DNA from: Bacillus sp. FJAT-42376 | Lineage (GTDB): Bacteria; Bacillota; Bacilli; Bacillales; Bacillaceae | Reading direction: 5' to 3' | DNA length: 64,000 nucleotides | NCBI RefSeq assembly: GCF_003816055.1 | Contig: NZ_CP033906.1 | Coordinates: 1,736,001 to 1,800,000, forward strand | Shown here: piece after piece, positions 25,057-34,009 of the stretch | How the letters are laid out: every line of letters starts with the position of its first letter | How positions within the stretch are numbered: position 1 is the stretch's first letter | Translations under genes and position numbers: made by a program | The notes under the pieces: model-generated | Told to the model about the DNA's origin: nothing | Databases searched by the model: none | The model's input: the letters and a program-made list of their open reading frames with translations, nothing else

Positions 25057-25983
25057 ATGAAGAAAGTAGGAAAAAACCATCTTGTTTATTCAATGGATCC
25101 ACATCATGAGCCTGTTCTGACCGTAAAGTCAGGAGAGCGGGTTGTGTTTGAAACGTCCGATTGCTTTGAGGATCAGATTACATCGGCGGATACCCCATTT
25201 GATTCTTTAAATTGGGAGCGCATCAATCCTGCAACCGGTCCGGTTTATGTAGAAGGGGCAGAGCCCGGAGATGTGCTGTCTGTGACCATCGAGCACATTG
25301 AGATTGCGGATCAGGGAGTCATGGTCACAGGACCCGGCTTGGGCGTACTTGGTGATGAACTTACGAGTAATTCGGTGAGGATGATTCCAATCGGCGATGG
25401 GTACGCGCACCTGAGTGACTCCTTGAAAATCCCCGTCAATAAGATGATCGGTGTCATCGGGACGGCTCCTGCGCATGAAGGAATCTCGTGCGGAACCCCC
25501 GATCTCCATGGAGGGAACATGGATTGCAAGGAAATAAAAGAGGGAGCCACTCTTCTGCTTCCTGTAAACGTAAAAGGCGGATTGCTCGCGCTCGGCGACC
25601 TCCACGCTGCGATGGCAGACGGAGAGGCGGCGGTATGCGGAGTAGAAGTAGCAGGGGAAGTGACGGTAACCATTCATGTGATTAAGGGGAAGAGACTCCC
25701 GCTTCCTATGCTCATCAATGAAAATCAAATTATGACCATTTCATCCAAAAAAGAGCTGGATGAAGCGGCTAATCAGGCAGTACTCAATATGGTTTCTTTT
25801 TTATCTGAAGAATGCGGCTTTGACAAAGATGAGGCGATTTTCCTCCTCTCCCTGGCAGGCGATTTAAAAATTTGCCAGGTGGTGGATCCGAATAAGACAG
25901 CAAGGGTAGAGCTGCCTCTCCGATACCTGGAAAATAAGCTTCAGCTGGAATCTCTTATTAAAGGGGAACAGGTACATGTCTAA
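25057..25983 (+). CDS. Acetamidase/formamidase family amidohydrolase
   Basis: A 308-residue FmdA/AmdA-family protein from ATG 25057 with GAGGAGTG. Signatures include 'VNVKGGLLALGDLHAAMADG', 'GISCGTPDLHGGNMDC' and 'ERVVFETSDCFEDQI'. The family hydrolyses short or aromatic amides to acid and ammonia. It overlaps the APC permease by eight bases, forming a two-gene unit of uptake plus deamidation. Closeness to the hpa operon raises the idea that it feeds aromatic acids into it, but there is no direct evidence. Confidence 0.85.
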   Translation: MKKVGKNHLVYSMDPHHEPVLTVKSGERVVFETSDCFEDQITSADTPFDSLNWERINPATGPVYVEGAEPGDVLSVTIEHIEIADQGVMVTGPGLGVLGDELTSNSVRMIPIGDGYAHLSDSLKIPVNKMIGVIGTAPAHEGISCGTPDLHGGNMDCKEIKEGATLLLPVNVKGGLLALGDLHAAMADGEAAVCGVEVAGEVTVTIHVIKGKRLPLPMLINENQIMTISSKKELDEAANQAVLNMVSFLSEECGFDKDEAIFLLSLAGDLKICQVVDPNKTARVELPLRYLENKLQLESLIKGEQVHV

Positions 25984-27328
25984 AAAACCGTCCGTTTCAG
26001 AATTCGGCTATAAGGAGGAGCTGCAAAGATCCCTTTCTCTAAGGGATCTTGTAGTATACGGAATGATTTTTATGGTTCCCATCGCTCCATTTGGAATTTA
26101 TGGCTATGTAGCGGAAGGCGCGAAGGGAATGGTCGCTCTCGCCTACCTTATTGGAATGACGGGCATGATCTTTACCGCTCTCAGCTACCGTCAGATGTCA
26201 AGGGCTTTTCCGATTGCAGGGTCTGTTTATTCTTACGCGCAGAGAGGAATCCATCCTTCCGTCGGATTTTTTGCAGGGTGGGTCGTCCTTCTGGATTATA
26301 TTCTCGTCCCGTCTTTGCTTTATATTGTATCCGCAAATGCTTTGCAGTCTTTGCTTCCGGGAGTGCCGGCGTGGATTTGGCTTATTCTTTTCATTGCGAT
26401 CAACACTGCCATTAATATAAGGGGGATAGAATTTACCGCTAAGGCCAATCTGATTATTCTTGTATTTGAACTTATTGTCCTTCTTTTATTTATTGTCATT
26501 GGGATCATCGCTATAAATAAAGGAGTTGGAAGCGGTTTTACGTTCAAGCCTGTATATGATTCCGGTTCCTTCAGCCTGTCGCTCGTAATGGGGGCGGTTT
26601 CCCTTGCGGTTCTTAGTTTTCTCGGATTTGATGGAATCAGCACACTGGCGGAAGAAACGAAGGGCGGAAAAGAAACAGTTGGGAAGGCAGCCATTTACTC
26701 GCTGCTAATCGTCGGAGCTTTGTTTATCGTGCAGACGTGGGTGGCTGCAATGATTTGGCCGGACTATACTAGCTTTAAAAATCCGGATATCGCTTTTTAC
26801 CAGATCGCAGAGCTGGCAGGCGGAGTCTGGCTGAAAAATCTGTGCATTATCGCGACCGCTATTTCATGGGGACTGGCTAATGCACTAGCGGCACAGGCTG
26901 CTATTTCCAGAATCCTTTTCAGTATGGGCCGCGACCGCAATTTGCCGTCTGTTTTAGCAAAGGTCCACCCAAAGTACAAGACACCATATCTGAGCACGCT
27001 CATCGTCGGAGGCGTTTCCCTCATTGTCGGCCTTGTTTTCATGAGCATGACTTCAGCCCTGACTTCACTCGTAAATTTCGGTGCACTATCGGCTTTCCTT
27101 TTGCTGCACATATCGGTAATCTATCATTTTATCGGAAAGAAAAAGTCGAAGAATTATATCGGGCACCTCGTATTGCCGGCAATCGGTTTTGCGATCATTG
27201 GCTATGTGGTATTCAGCCTGGATATCCTGTCTATTTCCCTTGGTCTCGCATGGCTTGGAATTGGAGTGATCTACTTTGTCTATATGAGATTCACGAAAAA
27301 GAATGTTTCGTTTGAAGAAACGATGTAG
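25976..27328 (+). CDS. APC-family amino acid/polyamine permease
   Basis: A 450-residue transporter with about twelve membrane helices; it begins 'LSLRDLVVYGMIFMVPIAPF' and has the APC motif 'SFLGFDGISTLAEETKGGKE'. It resembles the putrescine/tyramine-importer-like branch. ATG 25976 overlaps the acetamidase gene and has AAAGGGGAACAGG upstream. The substrate is unknown; an amine or amide for the neighbouring hydrolase is plausible. An aromatic amine would link it to the hpa operon. Confidence 0.85.
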   Translation: MSKKPSVSEFGYKEELQRSLSLRDLVVYGMIFMVPIAPFGIYGYVAEGAKGMVALAYLIGMTGMIFTALSYRQMSRAFPIAGSVYSYAQRGIHPSVGFFAGWVVLLDYILVPSLLYIVSANALQSLLPGVPAWIWLILFIAINTAINIRGIEFTAKANLIILVFELIVLLLFIVIGIIAINKGVGSGFTFKPVYDSGSFSLSLVMGAVSLAVLSFLGFDGISTLAEETKGGKETVGKAAIYSLLIVGALFIVQTWVAAMIWPDYTSFKNPDIAFYQIAELAGGVWLKNLCIIATAISWGLANALAAQAAISRILFSMGRDRNLPSVLAKVHPKYKTPYLSTLIVGGVSLIVGLVFMSMTSALTSLVNFGALSAFLLLHISVIYHFIGKKKSKNYIGHLVLPAIGFAIIGYVVFSLDILSISLGLAWLGIGVIYFVYMRFTKKNVSFEETM

Positions 27329-27413
27329 GGTAAAAAGGATATGGAAAGCGCCGGGAATTCCTGGGATATCAAATCAGTTCAGGCTTGAAAATGGAAAGAA
27401 CGGAAGGTGAATC

Positions 27414-28295
27414 ATGAGAAACATTCTGGTATTAGGCGGGACCAGCTATTTCGGGAAAAAGCTGGTCCAAAAATTAATCGAGAACGGGGACCGCGTAACC
27501 ATCGCTACAAGAGGGAATCAAGCTGGGAATTTTGGCGGGAGGGCAGCCCATTTGAAAATAGAGCGGGGAGACCGTGCCAGCATGAACAAGGCATTTGAGG
27601 GAAAGGAATGGGATTTGTTATACGACCAGTCGTGTCTGGCTTCCCGGGAAGCGCTCGATGCTGCGGAAGCTTTAAAAGATAAAACAAGCCGGTATATTTT
27701 CACTTCTACACAAGCTGTTTATGATTTTGGTACAAATCACCGGGAAGAGAGCTTTGATCCAATTGCCTTCCCCTTTACTCTTAAGAAAAGAGGAGAATAT
27801 CAAGGCTACGAAGGATATCAGGAAGCGAAAAGAGCTTCTGAAGCGATTTTCTTTCAGAAAGACTATTTTCACACGGCAGCTGTGAGAATGCCTATTGTTG
27901 TATCAGAGGATGATTATACAGAACGGCTGAAGTTCCACGTGGAGAGGGTCAGTAATTCACAGCCTGTCGGGATTCCTCACCCTGAATTCCGGTACAGCTT
28001 CATTCAAGCGGATGAGGCGGCAGATTTTCTATTCCGGCTCGGGAAAAGCGATTTCACTGGTCCGATTAATCCTGGATGCAAGGAAGATATCAGTCTTGCG
28101 GAACTGATGGAGAAGATTGGTGAGATCGCTGAAAAGCCTCCGCTTATTGAACAGGCAGTCACGAAAGAAAATGCCTCTCCCTATGCACTTCCAGGCTCCT
28201 GGTCCATTGATACGGGGATGGCAGAAAATCTCGGCTATCGCTTTTCAGCCCTTGATGATGTTTTAGACCCGCTGATCCGGTATTGGAACAAATAG
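27414..28295 (+). CDS. NAD-dependent epimerase/dehydratase-type SDR
   Basis: A 293-residue extended short-chain dehydrogenase-like protein. N-terminal 'ILVLGGTSYFGKKLVQKLIE' is the Rossmann nucleotide motif and 'YIFTSTQAVYDFG' the region before the catalytic tyrosine. 'YQEAKRASEAIFF' holds an atypical YxxxK (Y-Q-E-A-K). GGAAGG precedes ATG 27414. The substrate is unknown. It is monocistronic and followed by a dispersed repeat. Confidence 0.8.
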   Translation: MRNILVLGGTSYFGKKLVQKLIENGDRVTIATRGNQAGNFGGRAAHLKIERGDRASMNKAFEGKEWDLLYDQSCLASREALDAAEALKDKTSRYIFTSTQAVYDFGTNHREESFDPIAFPFTLKKRGEYQGYEGYQEAKRASEAIFFQKDYFHTAAVRMPIVVSEDDYTERLKFHVERVSNSQPVGIPHPEFRYSFIQADEAADFLFRLGKSDFTGPINPGCKEDISLAELMEKIGEIAEKPPLIEQAVTKENASPYALPGSWSIDTGMAENLGYRFSALDDVLDPLIRYWNK

Positions 28296-28345
28296 CTTTC
28301 CCGCTTAAATCCTGCTGCAGCTTTCCCGCAGGAAAAGCGTGACTG

Positions 28346-28720
28346 ACAAATAAAAGTGGCCGAGACATAACAAAATGAATGATCCACAAAAACGAATCCT
28401 AGTGGTAAATAGAATGCCTTTCTCATTGCCATGGTTGTGTTTTCATAAGGTAAGCCGTTCCATTACGCTGCAGACACTCGCTTTCCGCGGGGAGGAAGCT
28501 GAGCCTCCTCGGCTGTGCCTGCGGGGTCTCAGACTTTCCTCTACTTCCCGCAGGAGTCGAGAGCCTTCCGCTTCATTCCACTAGGATTAAAACAGGTAAA
28601 ATGTTAAAATCCTTAAAGAAAATACAAACAAAACCCGAACGATAAGGCGATCAATTCATGAACCTCTTGCCATATCATTCGGGTTTATCATGGGCTTAGA
28701 AACTTCCGTCCTAGTCTCTT
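28346..28720. repeat. Intact copy of the split dispersed repeat (reference for the IS target)
   Basis: It has a 'GGCCGAGACATAACAAAATG' edge, then 'GAATGATCCA', and a GC-rich core with 'GCTTTCCGCGGGGAGGAAGC' and 'CCTCGGCTGTGCCTGCGGG'. A long terminator-like hairpin bounded by AAACCCGAACGATA and TATCATTCGGGTTT follows (about 28632-28688). Related copies are at 52545-52752 plus 54386-54550 (interrupted by the IS, opposite orientation) and 61500-61790. No gene. The uninterrupted core shows the pre-insertion sequence of the IS site. Confidence 0.8.
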
Positions 28721-28723
28721 TCC

Positions 28724-29158
28724 TTATTTTACAATGTAGACTGGACACGAAGCTTTTTGGACGACAGAATGGCTGACGCTCCCCAGAACCCATTCCTTCA
28801 GACCGCTGAGTCCCCGGCTGCCCATGACAACAAGATCTGCGTTTTCCTGTTCGGCATACTTTACAATCACAGCAGAAGGTTCGCCTTGGAGCACAGCGGT
28901 TTTTATGGTGTTTGGGAGTGTATTCAATGTCTCTTTTGCAAGATCAAGAGTTCTTCTTGCCTGCTGGAGACGGTCTTCCCGGACAGCAGTTAGTTCCAGC
29001 AAGTTAAAGTAAACGGTCGGAGAGGGCTCTACAACGGTGATGATTCTCAGCTCAATCGTTTCATCAGCAAGCGCGAGCGCTGCCGCCTTGGCCAGTGCTT
29101 TTTTGCTCGATTCTGAGTCGTCATAGGGGGCGACAATTTTTGAACAAACGCTGATCAT
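28724..29158 (-). CDS. Universal stress protein (UspA family)
   Basis: A 144-residue single-domain Usp. 'KIVAPYDDSESSKKAL' opens the fold and 'VVMGSRGLSGLKEWVLGSVS' is the G-2x-G-9x-G-S ATP-binding motif, so it is an ATP-binding type. ATG at 29158. It is divergent from the DinB-fold gene. Confidence 0.9.
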   Translation of the reverse strand: MISVCSKIVAPYDDSESSKKALAKAAALALADETIELRIITVVEPSPTVYFNLLELTAVREDRLQQARRTLDLAKETLNTLPNTIKTAVLQGEPSAVIVKYAEQENADLVVMGSRGLSGLKEWVLGSVSHSVVQKASCPVYIVK

Positions 29159-29236
29159 TTGCTTAGCCTCCTAAATCATCGTTACTTCTCCTTTTCCCCG
29201 GAAAATGTTTGTAAAAACGAAAAAGGAGCGAAATGC

Positions 29237-29734
29237 ATGGGACTATTAAGTGAGCAGTATAAAATGGTGAAAGATACGAGAAACCTCTTATTCGAATTTT
29301 GTGAAAGAATCAATCCAGCGTATTATACGCAGGAAATTGAAGACTTCGGCTGGGGATCCATCCGCAATTTGCACGTTCACGTGGCCGAATGTTATCAATC
29401 CTGGCTTGAGAGGTTTGCACTAAAGAGGCCTGCAGCCAATTATGATGAACTTGGCATAAGCAATGTCGGGGAGATGAGAAACCTTTTTCAAAAGACGGAT
29501 CAGATTGCCGCTCAATTTTTGAATGAGTATGAAGATCAGCCGGCAGCTAAGTTAAAAGGAACCGTTTCATGGCAGAAGGAAGAAGAGGAGCTTTCGGTGC
29601 TGTGGCTCTTCACTCATACGGTGACGCATGAGTTTCATCATAAAGGGCAGATTTTGTCTATGGCCCGGCACCTGGGCTACATTCCAGTTGATACGGATTT
29701 AATTACGCCGGCAGATTTAAAGCGGCTGTCCTGA
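29237..29734 (+). CDS. DinB-fold protein
   Basis: 165 residues from ATG 29237 (AAGGAG upstream); an ATG at 29159 has no site. It is a four-helix DinB/YfiT-type protein with putative metal-binding histidines in 'HVHVAECYQSW' and 'VTHEFHHKGQILSMA'. These proteins are often thiol-dependent or metal-dependent S-transferases; the actual role is unknown. Confidence 0.85.
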   Translation: MGLLSEQYKMVKDTRNLLFEFCERINPAYYTQEIEDFGWGSIRNLHVHVAECYQSWLERFALKRPAANYDELGISNVGEMRNLFQKTDQIAAQFLNEYEDQPAAKLKGTVSWQKEEEELSVLWLFTHTVTHEFHHKGQILSMARHLGYIPVDTDLITPADLKRLS

Positions 29735-29780
29735 GGAAAACAGGGTGCGCAGAACGTCTCTGTAAAAATAATTCGATTCA

Positions 29781-29809
29781 TTGCACGGCACAGAAAAATA
29801 AGGTATCAT
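29781..29809 (+). promoter_or_regulatory. SigA promoter of the efflux-gene leader
   Basis: TTGCAC (29781-29786) and TATCAT (29804-29809) are 17 bases apart. Transcription would start near 29816, about 250 bases before the MFS gene. Confidence 0.65.
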
Positions 29810-29845
29810 AAAGTCTACTATTAATGGAAGGGTGACCCAATCGCC

Positions 29846-29857
29846 ATGATCAGCTAA
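29846..29857 (+). CDS. Possible three-codon leader ORF (Met-Ile-Ser)
   Basis: ATG ATC AGC TAA lies about 30 bases after the predicted start of the leader, behind GGAAGGGTGA (spacing about 12). Very short leader peptides that stall ribosomes control several Bacillus drug-resistance genes by attenuation. Its position before two competing stem-loops and a terminator fits that model. Translation is unproven. Confidence 0.35.
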   Translation: MIS

Positions 29858-30011
29858 TCCTATCTCAAAAACATTCGTATAGACAGCGAATCGTTCTGGA
29901 TGGGATCAGTGTGTCCATATATAACAAGTAAAACCGCGGATGCCACTTGGGAAGGACTGCCCGGTTTTCCTGTTAGGAGACCTGCTATCCAGAGTTGGTA
30001 GCAGTTTTTTT
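29855..30011 (+). promoter_or_regulatory. Structured attenuator-like leader of the MFS gene
   Basis: A long hairpin pairs CTAATCCTATC (about 29854-29864) with GATGGGATCAG (about 29899-29909) around an inner ATTCG/CGAAT stem. A second pairs AAAACCG (29930-29936) with CGGTTTT (29962-29968). The last stem CTGCTATCCA/TGGTAGCAG (29982-30004) with seven Ts is an intrinsic terminator, before the MFS ribosome site. I see no known riboswitch consensus. Confidence 0.6.
29982..30011 (+). terminator. Leader terminator before the MFS exporter
   Basis: CTGCTA (29982-29987) pairs with TAGCAG (29999-30004), extended inward by CCA/TGG with a bulged T, followed by TTTTTTT. It ends 58 bases before the MFS start. 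Confidence 0.8.
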
Positions 30012-30069
30012 GTGTGCTGGCTTTTGCAGGGATGCAAGCGTAAAAAGAAGCAGAAAGTGAGGATGCATC

Positions 30070-31266
30070 ATGACAGGAAATCAGAGAAAACAGCTTATTG
30101 TGCTGATGATTAATATGTTTATTGCGATAGGGAGCTTTGGAATCATTATTCCGATCTTGCCTGCTTATCTGAAATCGATTAACCAGGGAGGTATGGCTGC
30201 AGGACTGATGATTGCCATTTTTGCCGGTGCCCAGCTCGTATTTTCTCCTATTGCAGGGAGATGGGCGGATCAGTATGGCCGGCGGAAGATGATTGTTTAC
30301 GGACTGGCAGGGTTAACTTTGTCCATGTTCATTTTTTACGCGACGGATTCGATTTGGTGGCTGTATGCTTCACGCATAGTCGGAGGAATCGGTGCGGCTC
30401 TGCTGATTCCGGCTATTTTTGCCTACATTGCCGATATTACGACTCTTGAACAGCGGGCGAAAGGGAATAGCTACATATCGGCTGCCATGTCATTAGGGAT
30501 CGTCATCGGACCGGGAATTGGAGGGTTTTTAGCGGACTTTGGCCTGAAAATGCCATTTCTGATTTCAGCGATTGTATCACTTGCAGCTGTCTTGTTTTCT
30601 GTTCTTTTCCTGAAGGAAAGCGAATCTATTCAAGAGCCTGCACAGCATCTTGAAGCAGATGCTGAGTCAATGCTGAGGAAGCTTGCTTTGTCGGTAAAAA
30701 AACCGTATTTCATCCCGCTCGTCATTACACTAATCATGAGCTTTGGACTGATGGCTTATGAATCGGTACTTGGTTTGTTTGTGGATAACCAATTTGGTGC
30801 AACACCGCAGGAGATTGCGTTGATGATTACATCCACTGGAATAATCAGTGTGATTGTGCAGCTGTTTATCGTGGATCGGATTGTTCAAAAATTTGGAGAA
30901 GGCGCCGTTTTGAACATGTTTGTCGGAGTAGCAGCCGCAGGGTTTCTTTTCTCCCTGTTTGCGAAGGATTACGTCCTGTTTTTCGGAATCACCCTGCTGA
31001 TCTTTCTCGCCACTTCCATTTTGAGACCGGTTCTGAACACGCTCATTTCCAAAATGGCAGGAAACGAACAGGGCTTTGCTATGGGATTAAACAATTCGTA
31101 CATGAGTATTGGGAATATTTTAGGGCCGACCCTTGCAGGCTTGCTCTATGACATTCAAATTCTTTACCCCTTTATGCTTGGCTTTGTTCTGCTCCTCATC
31201 ACGCTGTTCATCACAATCGGATGGCAGAAACAGTCTCAAAAGAAAACCGCACCAGCTAAATCCTAA
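30070..31266 (+). CDS. MFS multidrug exporter, Bmr/NorA-like
   Basis: A 398-residue, twelve-helix transporter. Motif A is 'GRWADQYGRRKMIV' and the antiporter motif C is 'SLGIVIGPGIGGFLAD' in helix 5, as in the Bmr/Blt/NorA/TetA drug:proton antiporters. GTGAGGATG precedes ATG 30070. The structured leader with a terminator predicts induction by read-through, for instance on ribosome stalling by a drug. The substrate is unknown. Confidence 0.85.
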   Translation: MTGNQRKQLIVLMINMFIAIGSFGIIIPILPAYLKSINQGGMAAGLMIAIFAGAQLVFSPIAGRWADQYGRRKMIVYGLAGLTLSMFIFYATDSIWWLYASRIVGGIGAALLIPAIFAYIADITTLEQRAKGNSYISAAMSLGIVIGPGIGGFLADFGLKMPFLISAIVSLAAVLFSVLFLKESESIQEPAQHLEADAESMLRKLALSVKKPYFIPLVITLIMSFGLMAYESVLGLFVDNQFGATPQEIALMITSTGIISVIVQLFIVDRIVQKFGEGAVLNMFVGVAAAGFLFSLFAKDYVLFFGITLLIFLATSILRPVLNTLISKMAGNEQGFAMGLNNSYMSIGNILGPTLAGLLYDIQILYPFMLGFVLLLITLFITIGWQKQSQKKTAPAKS

Positions 31267-31272
31267 GCGAAT

Positions 31273-31307
31273 AAGGCGCTACCGTTTACTGCGGTGGCGC
31301 CTTTTTT
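31273..31307 (+). terminator. Terminator of the MFS gene
   Basis: AAGGCGCTACC (31273-31283) pairs with GGTGGCGCCTT (31293-31302), followed by Ts. Confidence 0.85.
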
Positions 31308-31396
31308 ATTGGCAAGAATAAGGATGGGATACTTTAAAAGGGCAAAAGAGGTTTGGTAAAATGACCTTACTTACATCATTTATAAAGGAGAGCAAA

Positions 31397-31849
31397 ATGA
31401 ACATTAGAAAACTTAAGATCGATGAAAAGCCGCCGATGGACTTGCTTTTGCTGGCTGACCCTTCTCCCTCTGCTGTTGAGGACTATAGGAAAAGGGGAGA
31501 ATGCTTTATTGCGGAACGTGATGAAAAAATAATGGGGGTTTATATCCTCCTTGCCAGCAGGCCTGAAACAGCTGAACTGGTGAATGTTGCGGTTGCAGAA
31601 GACGAGCAGGGGAAAGGCATTGGAAAACGGCTGGTCATGGATGCGGATCATACAGCCAAACGGAAAGGATTCAAAACCATTGAAGTGGGTACAGGGAATT
31701 CAGGGATCGGACAGATAACTTTGTATCAAAAATGCGGATTTCGAATAGTGGGGGTTGACCTGGATTTTTTTATTCGCAGGTATCCGGAGGAAATTTTTGA
31801 AAACGGCATACCGTGCAGAGATATGATTCGGCTGTCGCAAGATTTATGA
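31397..31849 (+). CDS. GNAT N-acetyltransferase (150 aa)
   Basis: ATG 31397 has AAAGGAG upstream. Motif A reads 'VNVAVAEDEQGKGIGKRLVM' and motif B 'QITLYQKCGFRIVGVD'. The N-terminal 'KPPMDLLLLADPSPSAVEDY' is characteristic of a Bacillus GNAT subgroup with no substrate I can assign. Monocistronic, with its own terminator. Confidence 0.85.
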   Translation: MNIRKLKIDEKPPMDLLLLADPSPSAVEDYRKRGECFIAERDEKIMGVYILLASRPETAELVNVAVAEDEQGKGIGKRLVMDADHTAKRKGFKTIEVGTGNSGIGQITLYQKCGFRIVGVDLDFFIRRYPEEIFENGIPCRDMIRLSQDL

Positions 31850-31861
31850 TGGGCTAAACGC

Positions 31862-31900
31862 GATTGAGTTTGAAAAGACGTTTCCAAACTCAATCTTAGT
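31862..31900 (+). terminator. Terminator of the GNAT gene
   Basis: GATTGAGTTTG (31862-31872) pairs with CAAACTCAATC (31885-31895), followed by a T-rich tail. Confidence 0.75.
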
Positions 31901-31936
31901 GTTTTTGCCATGTTTCATTGGCTCCTCACAGGAATG

Positions 31937-32446
31937 CTACTCCGCTCGTTTCTTAACCCATTCCGCCAATCCGCTGACGATAAGCACCGCCCCAAAAAGG
32001 ATTAGGAAAAAAGCGGGTGAAAAGACTTTCACAAATGAAATTCCAAACATAATGATTCCGACGGCCATATAATGATTCACCGCATGAATGCGATAGGACG
32101 GCTCTTCTATGTGCCATGCCCGGAAATAGCCCTGCATAAAACCAAGGCCGATCTGCAGCACAAGGGCTGCATAGGGAAGCAGCCAGATGGGGAAGGGCAT
32201 CAAGCCGGCGGTTAAATAGACCGATCCCATCCCGAGGTATAGGAAAGAAAGATTTGAATTCCGCTTCTTTTTTTTGTTTGAAAACGTACTGTATCCCCAT
32301 GCTGCTGAAAAGGAGAAAGCGGCGAAGAGCCAGGCAAATAGCGAGTAGCCAGCTGAAACCTCTTTAAGCCAAACAATATAATAAGGGAAAATGACCACTT
32401 GTCCGGCAGTAACCGTTAAGGGAATGAAACGGAGGGCATTCTGCAT
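31937..32446 (-). CDS. Uncharacterised multi-pass membrane protein (169 aa)
   Basis: Five or so hydrophobic helices, including 'AWLFAAFSFSAAWGYSTF' and 'FFLILFGAVLIVSGLAEW'. A basic loop 'SNKKKKRNSN' is probably cytoplasmic. AAGGAGG precedes ATG 32446, and it starts six bases after the FAD-oxidase gene ends, so they form an operon. It may be a membrane partner of the oxidase; family not recognised. Confidence 0.7.
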   Translation of the reverse strand: MQNALRFIPLTVTAGQVVIFPYYIVWLKEVSAGYSLFAWLFAAFSFSAAWGYSTFSNKKKKRNSNLSFLYLGMGSVYLTAGLMPFPIWLLPYAALVLQIGLGFMQGYFRAWHIEEPSYRIHAVNHYMAVGIIMFGISFVKVFSPAFFLILFGAVLIVSGLAEWVKKRAE

Positions 32447-32451
32447 CGAAT

Positions 32452-33927
32452 TCAGCCTCCTTCATTCTGCAAGTAATGATCATAGAAAAGATTGACAAAA
32501 ATCTCTTTTGGATCCTGCAGCGATTTTTGATTTTTAAACATTTCCCATTCGGGATACGCCCTTTTAAACTGATTCTTCGTTTGATAAGGATAATAGGGAA
32601 GATAATACGTTCCCCCAAAATCCATGGTCAAATCGGTCCATTTCTGGATCATTTCCTGTGCGTGGGCCATTTTCTGTTCGGTTAATCCGTGCTGGATTAA
32701 AACGACAAGCCCGAGCATATTTTCTTTCGCGTAGTTCAGGCTTGTGCCGGAATCCTCCGCAGCAAAGCGGACGGTAATATTATGTACTTTAAAATCATCC
32801 CTCTGATCGTTGGCAGGGAGAATTCTTTTTAACGCGTTTATGTATTCTTCAAAAGAATCGGCCGGAACAAAAAATTCCTGCAGGACTTCCACTCTTCCGG
32901 GGGACGTAAATTCCATAAACTCGGATTCAGAACGCATCGCATTATTTCGGGTGATAAGTTTCCCGTTGAGCCCTCGGATGAACTGTTTTTGACTGGTCCA
33001 GAAAAAATCCTCCATTAATCCGCCGCTTCTCCCCATATCGAGGGCAAGCTTGCTGAGTCTGACAGCTGTTTCCCCTTTTAAAGGCGTTTTGTGGTCCGCC
33101 GGACCTGAGATGTTGTAATCGAAGGCATACATTTCCTTTAAGAAAGAGCCTGGTGCCACACTGATTCTTGCATAATGCAGCCCGGTTTTTCTGTCCCGCA
33201 AAACCCGATGGAAATAATCTTCATACTGCTCTGTCGGCAATTCCTCCGTATGGATTCTATACACCGTATTTTCCGTTAATTCAAGCGTTGCGTCGAGGAT
33301 CACCCCAAACAGCCCATAGCCCCCAAGTACATATTTCAGTCGTTCATCACCCCGGGTCAGCTTCTGAATATCTCCCGAAGGAGTGAGCAGGGTTATTTCC
33401 TTTACGGTGCCAGCCATCGGTCCGTTCCGGATATCGCGACCATGAGCATTCACGGAAAGAGAGCCGCCAACGGTAAAAATAGATTGGGACTGTGTAACTT
33501 TTAACGCCAGTCCATATGGATTAACTGCTTTTTGGACATCATCCCAGGATGCCCCAGCCTCAACCTTAACGGTCCGTTCCTTTTCATTCAATTCAAGGAT
33601 GCGGTTCATCCCTTTCATGTCCAGAACCGTTCCATTTTTGTAATAGGTGTGCCCGCCCTGTGAGTGCTGCAGGCCGGCAATCGAGATATGCTCGCCTTTT
33701 TCGTTTGCTTCCTTCACGATTTTCTGAAGCTGATCCCTGTTTTCCGACTGCACCGCACGCTCAATTTTTTCAGGCAGGAGCCCCGTGTAGTCTGTCGCCA
33801 GCCCGGATTGGCTCAGTCCGTATTTTCTTTTTTCTACCGGAATGTTCCATACAATAAATCCGGCAAGAAGAAGGACAAGAATTGCTAGTGCATAAGGTTT
33901 CTTCCATATCGTTTTACGTTTTTTCAT
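32452..33927 (-). CDS. Membrane-anchored FAD-linked oxidase (VAO/GLDH-like)
   Basis: 491 residues from ATG 33927 (AGGAG). An N-terminal membrane anchor ('YALAILVLLLAGFIVWNIPV') precedes an FAD_binding_4 (PCMH) domain: 'EHISIAGLQHSQGGHTYY', 'VEAGASWDDVQKAV' and 'GGSLSVNAHGRD'. The C-terminal part is like D-arabinono/L-gulono-lactone oxidases. No HxxxR-type covalent-flavin claim is made. The substrate is unknown; its active site probably faces outward. Operon with the small membrane protein. Confidence 0.8.
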   Translation of the reverse strand: MKKRKTIWKKPYALAILVLLLAGFIVWNIPVEKRKYGLSQSGLATDYTGLLPEKIERAVQSENRDQLQKIVKEANEKGEHISIAGLQHSQGGHTYYKNGTVLDMKGMNRILELNEKERTVKVEAGASWDDVQKAVNPYGLALKVTQSQSIFTVGGSLSVNAHGRDIRNGPMAGTVKEITLLTPSGDIQKLTRGDERLKYVLGGYGLFGVILDATLELTENTVYRIHTEELPTEQYEDYFHRVLRDRKTGLHYARISVAPGSFLKEMYAFDYNISGPADHKTPLKGETAVRLSKLALDMGRSGGLMEDFFWTSQKQFIRGLNGKLITRNNAMRSESEFMEFTSPGRVEVLQEFFVPADSFEEYINALKRILPANDQRDDFKVHNITVRFAAEDSGTSLNYAKENMLGLVVLIQHGLTEQKMAHAQEMIQKWTDLTMDFGGTYYLPYYPYQTKNQFKRAYPEWEMFKNQKSLQDPKEIFVNLFYDHYLQNEGG

Positions 33928-34009
33928 CGCTGCTCCTGATTGAATCAATATTTTTCTAATTTCATTATAGCGGAAATAAGAAAAAAGAGGAGGAGCGCCG
34001 TTCTTCTAT

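Noticed and set aside
29930..30011. T-box leader before the MFS gene
   Set aside because: Only the short ACCGCG word resembles the T-box sequence; the AGGGTGGNACCGCG core and specifier stem are missing, and the gene is an exporter.
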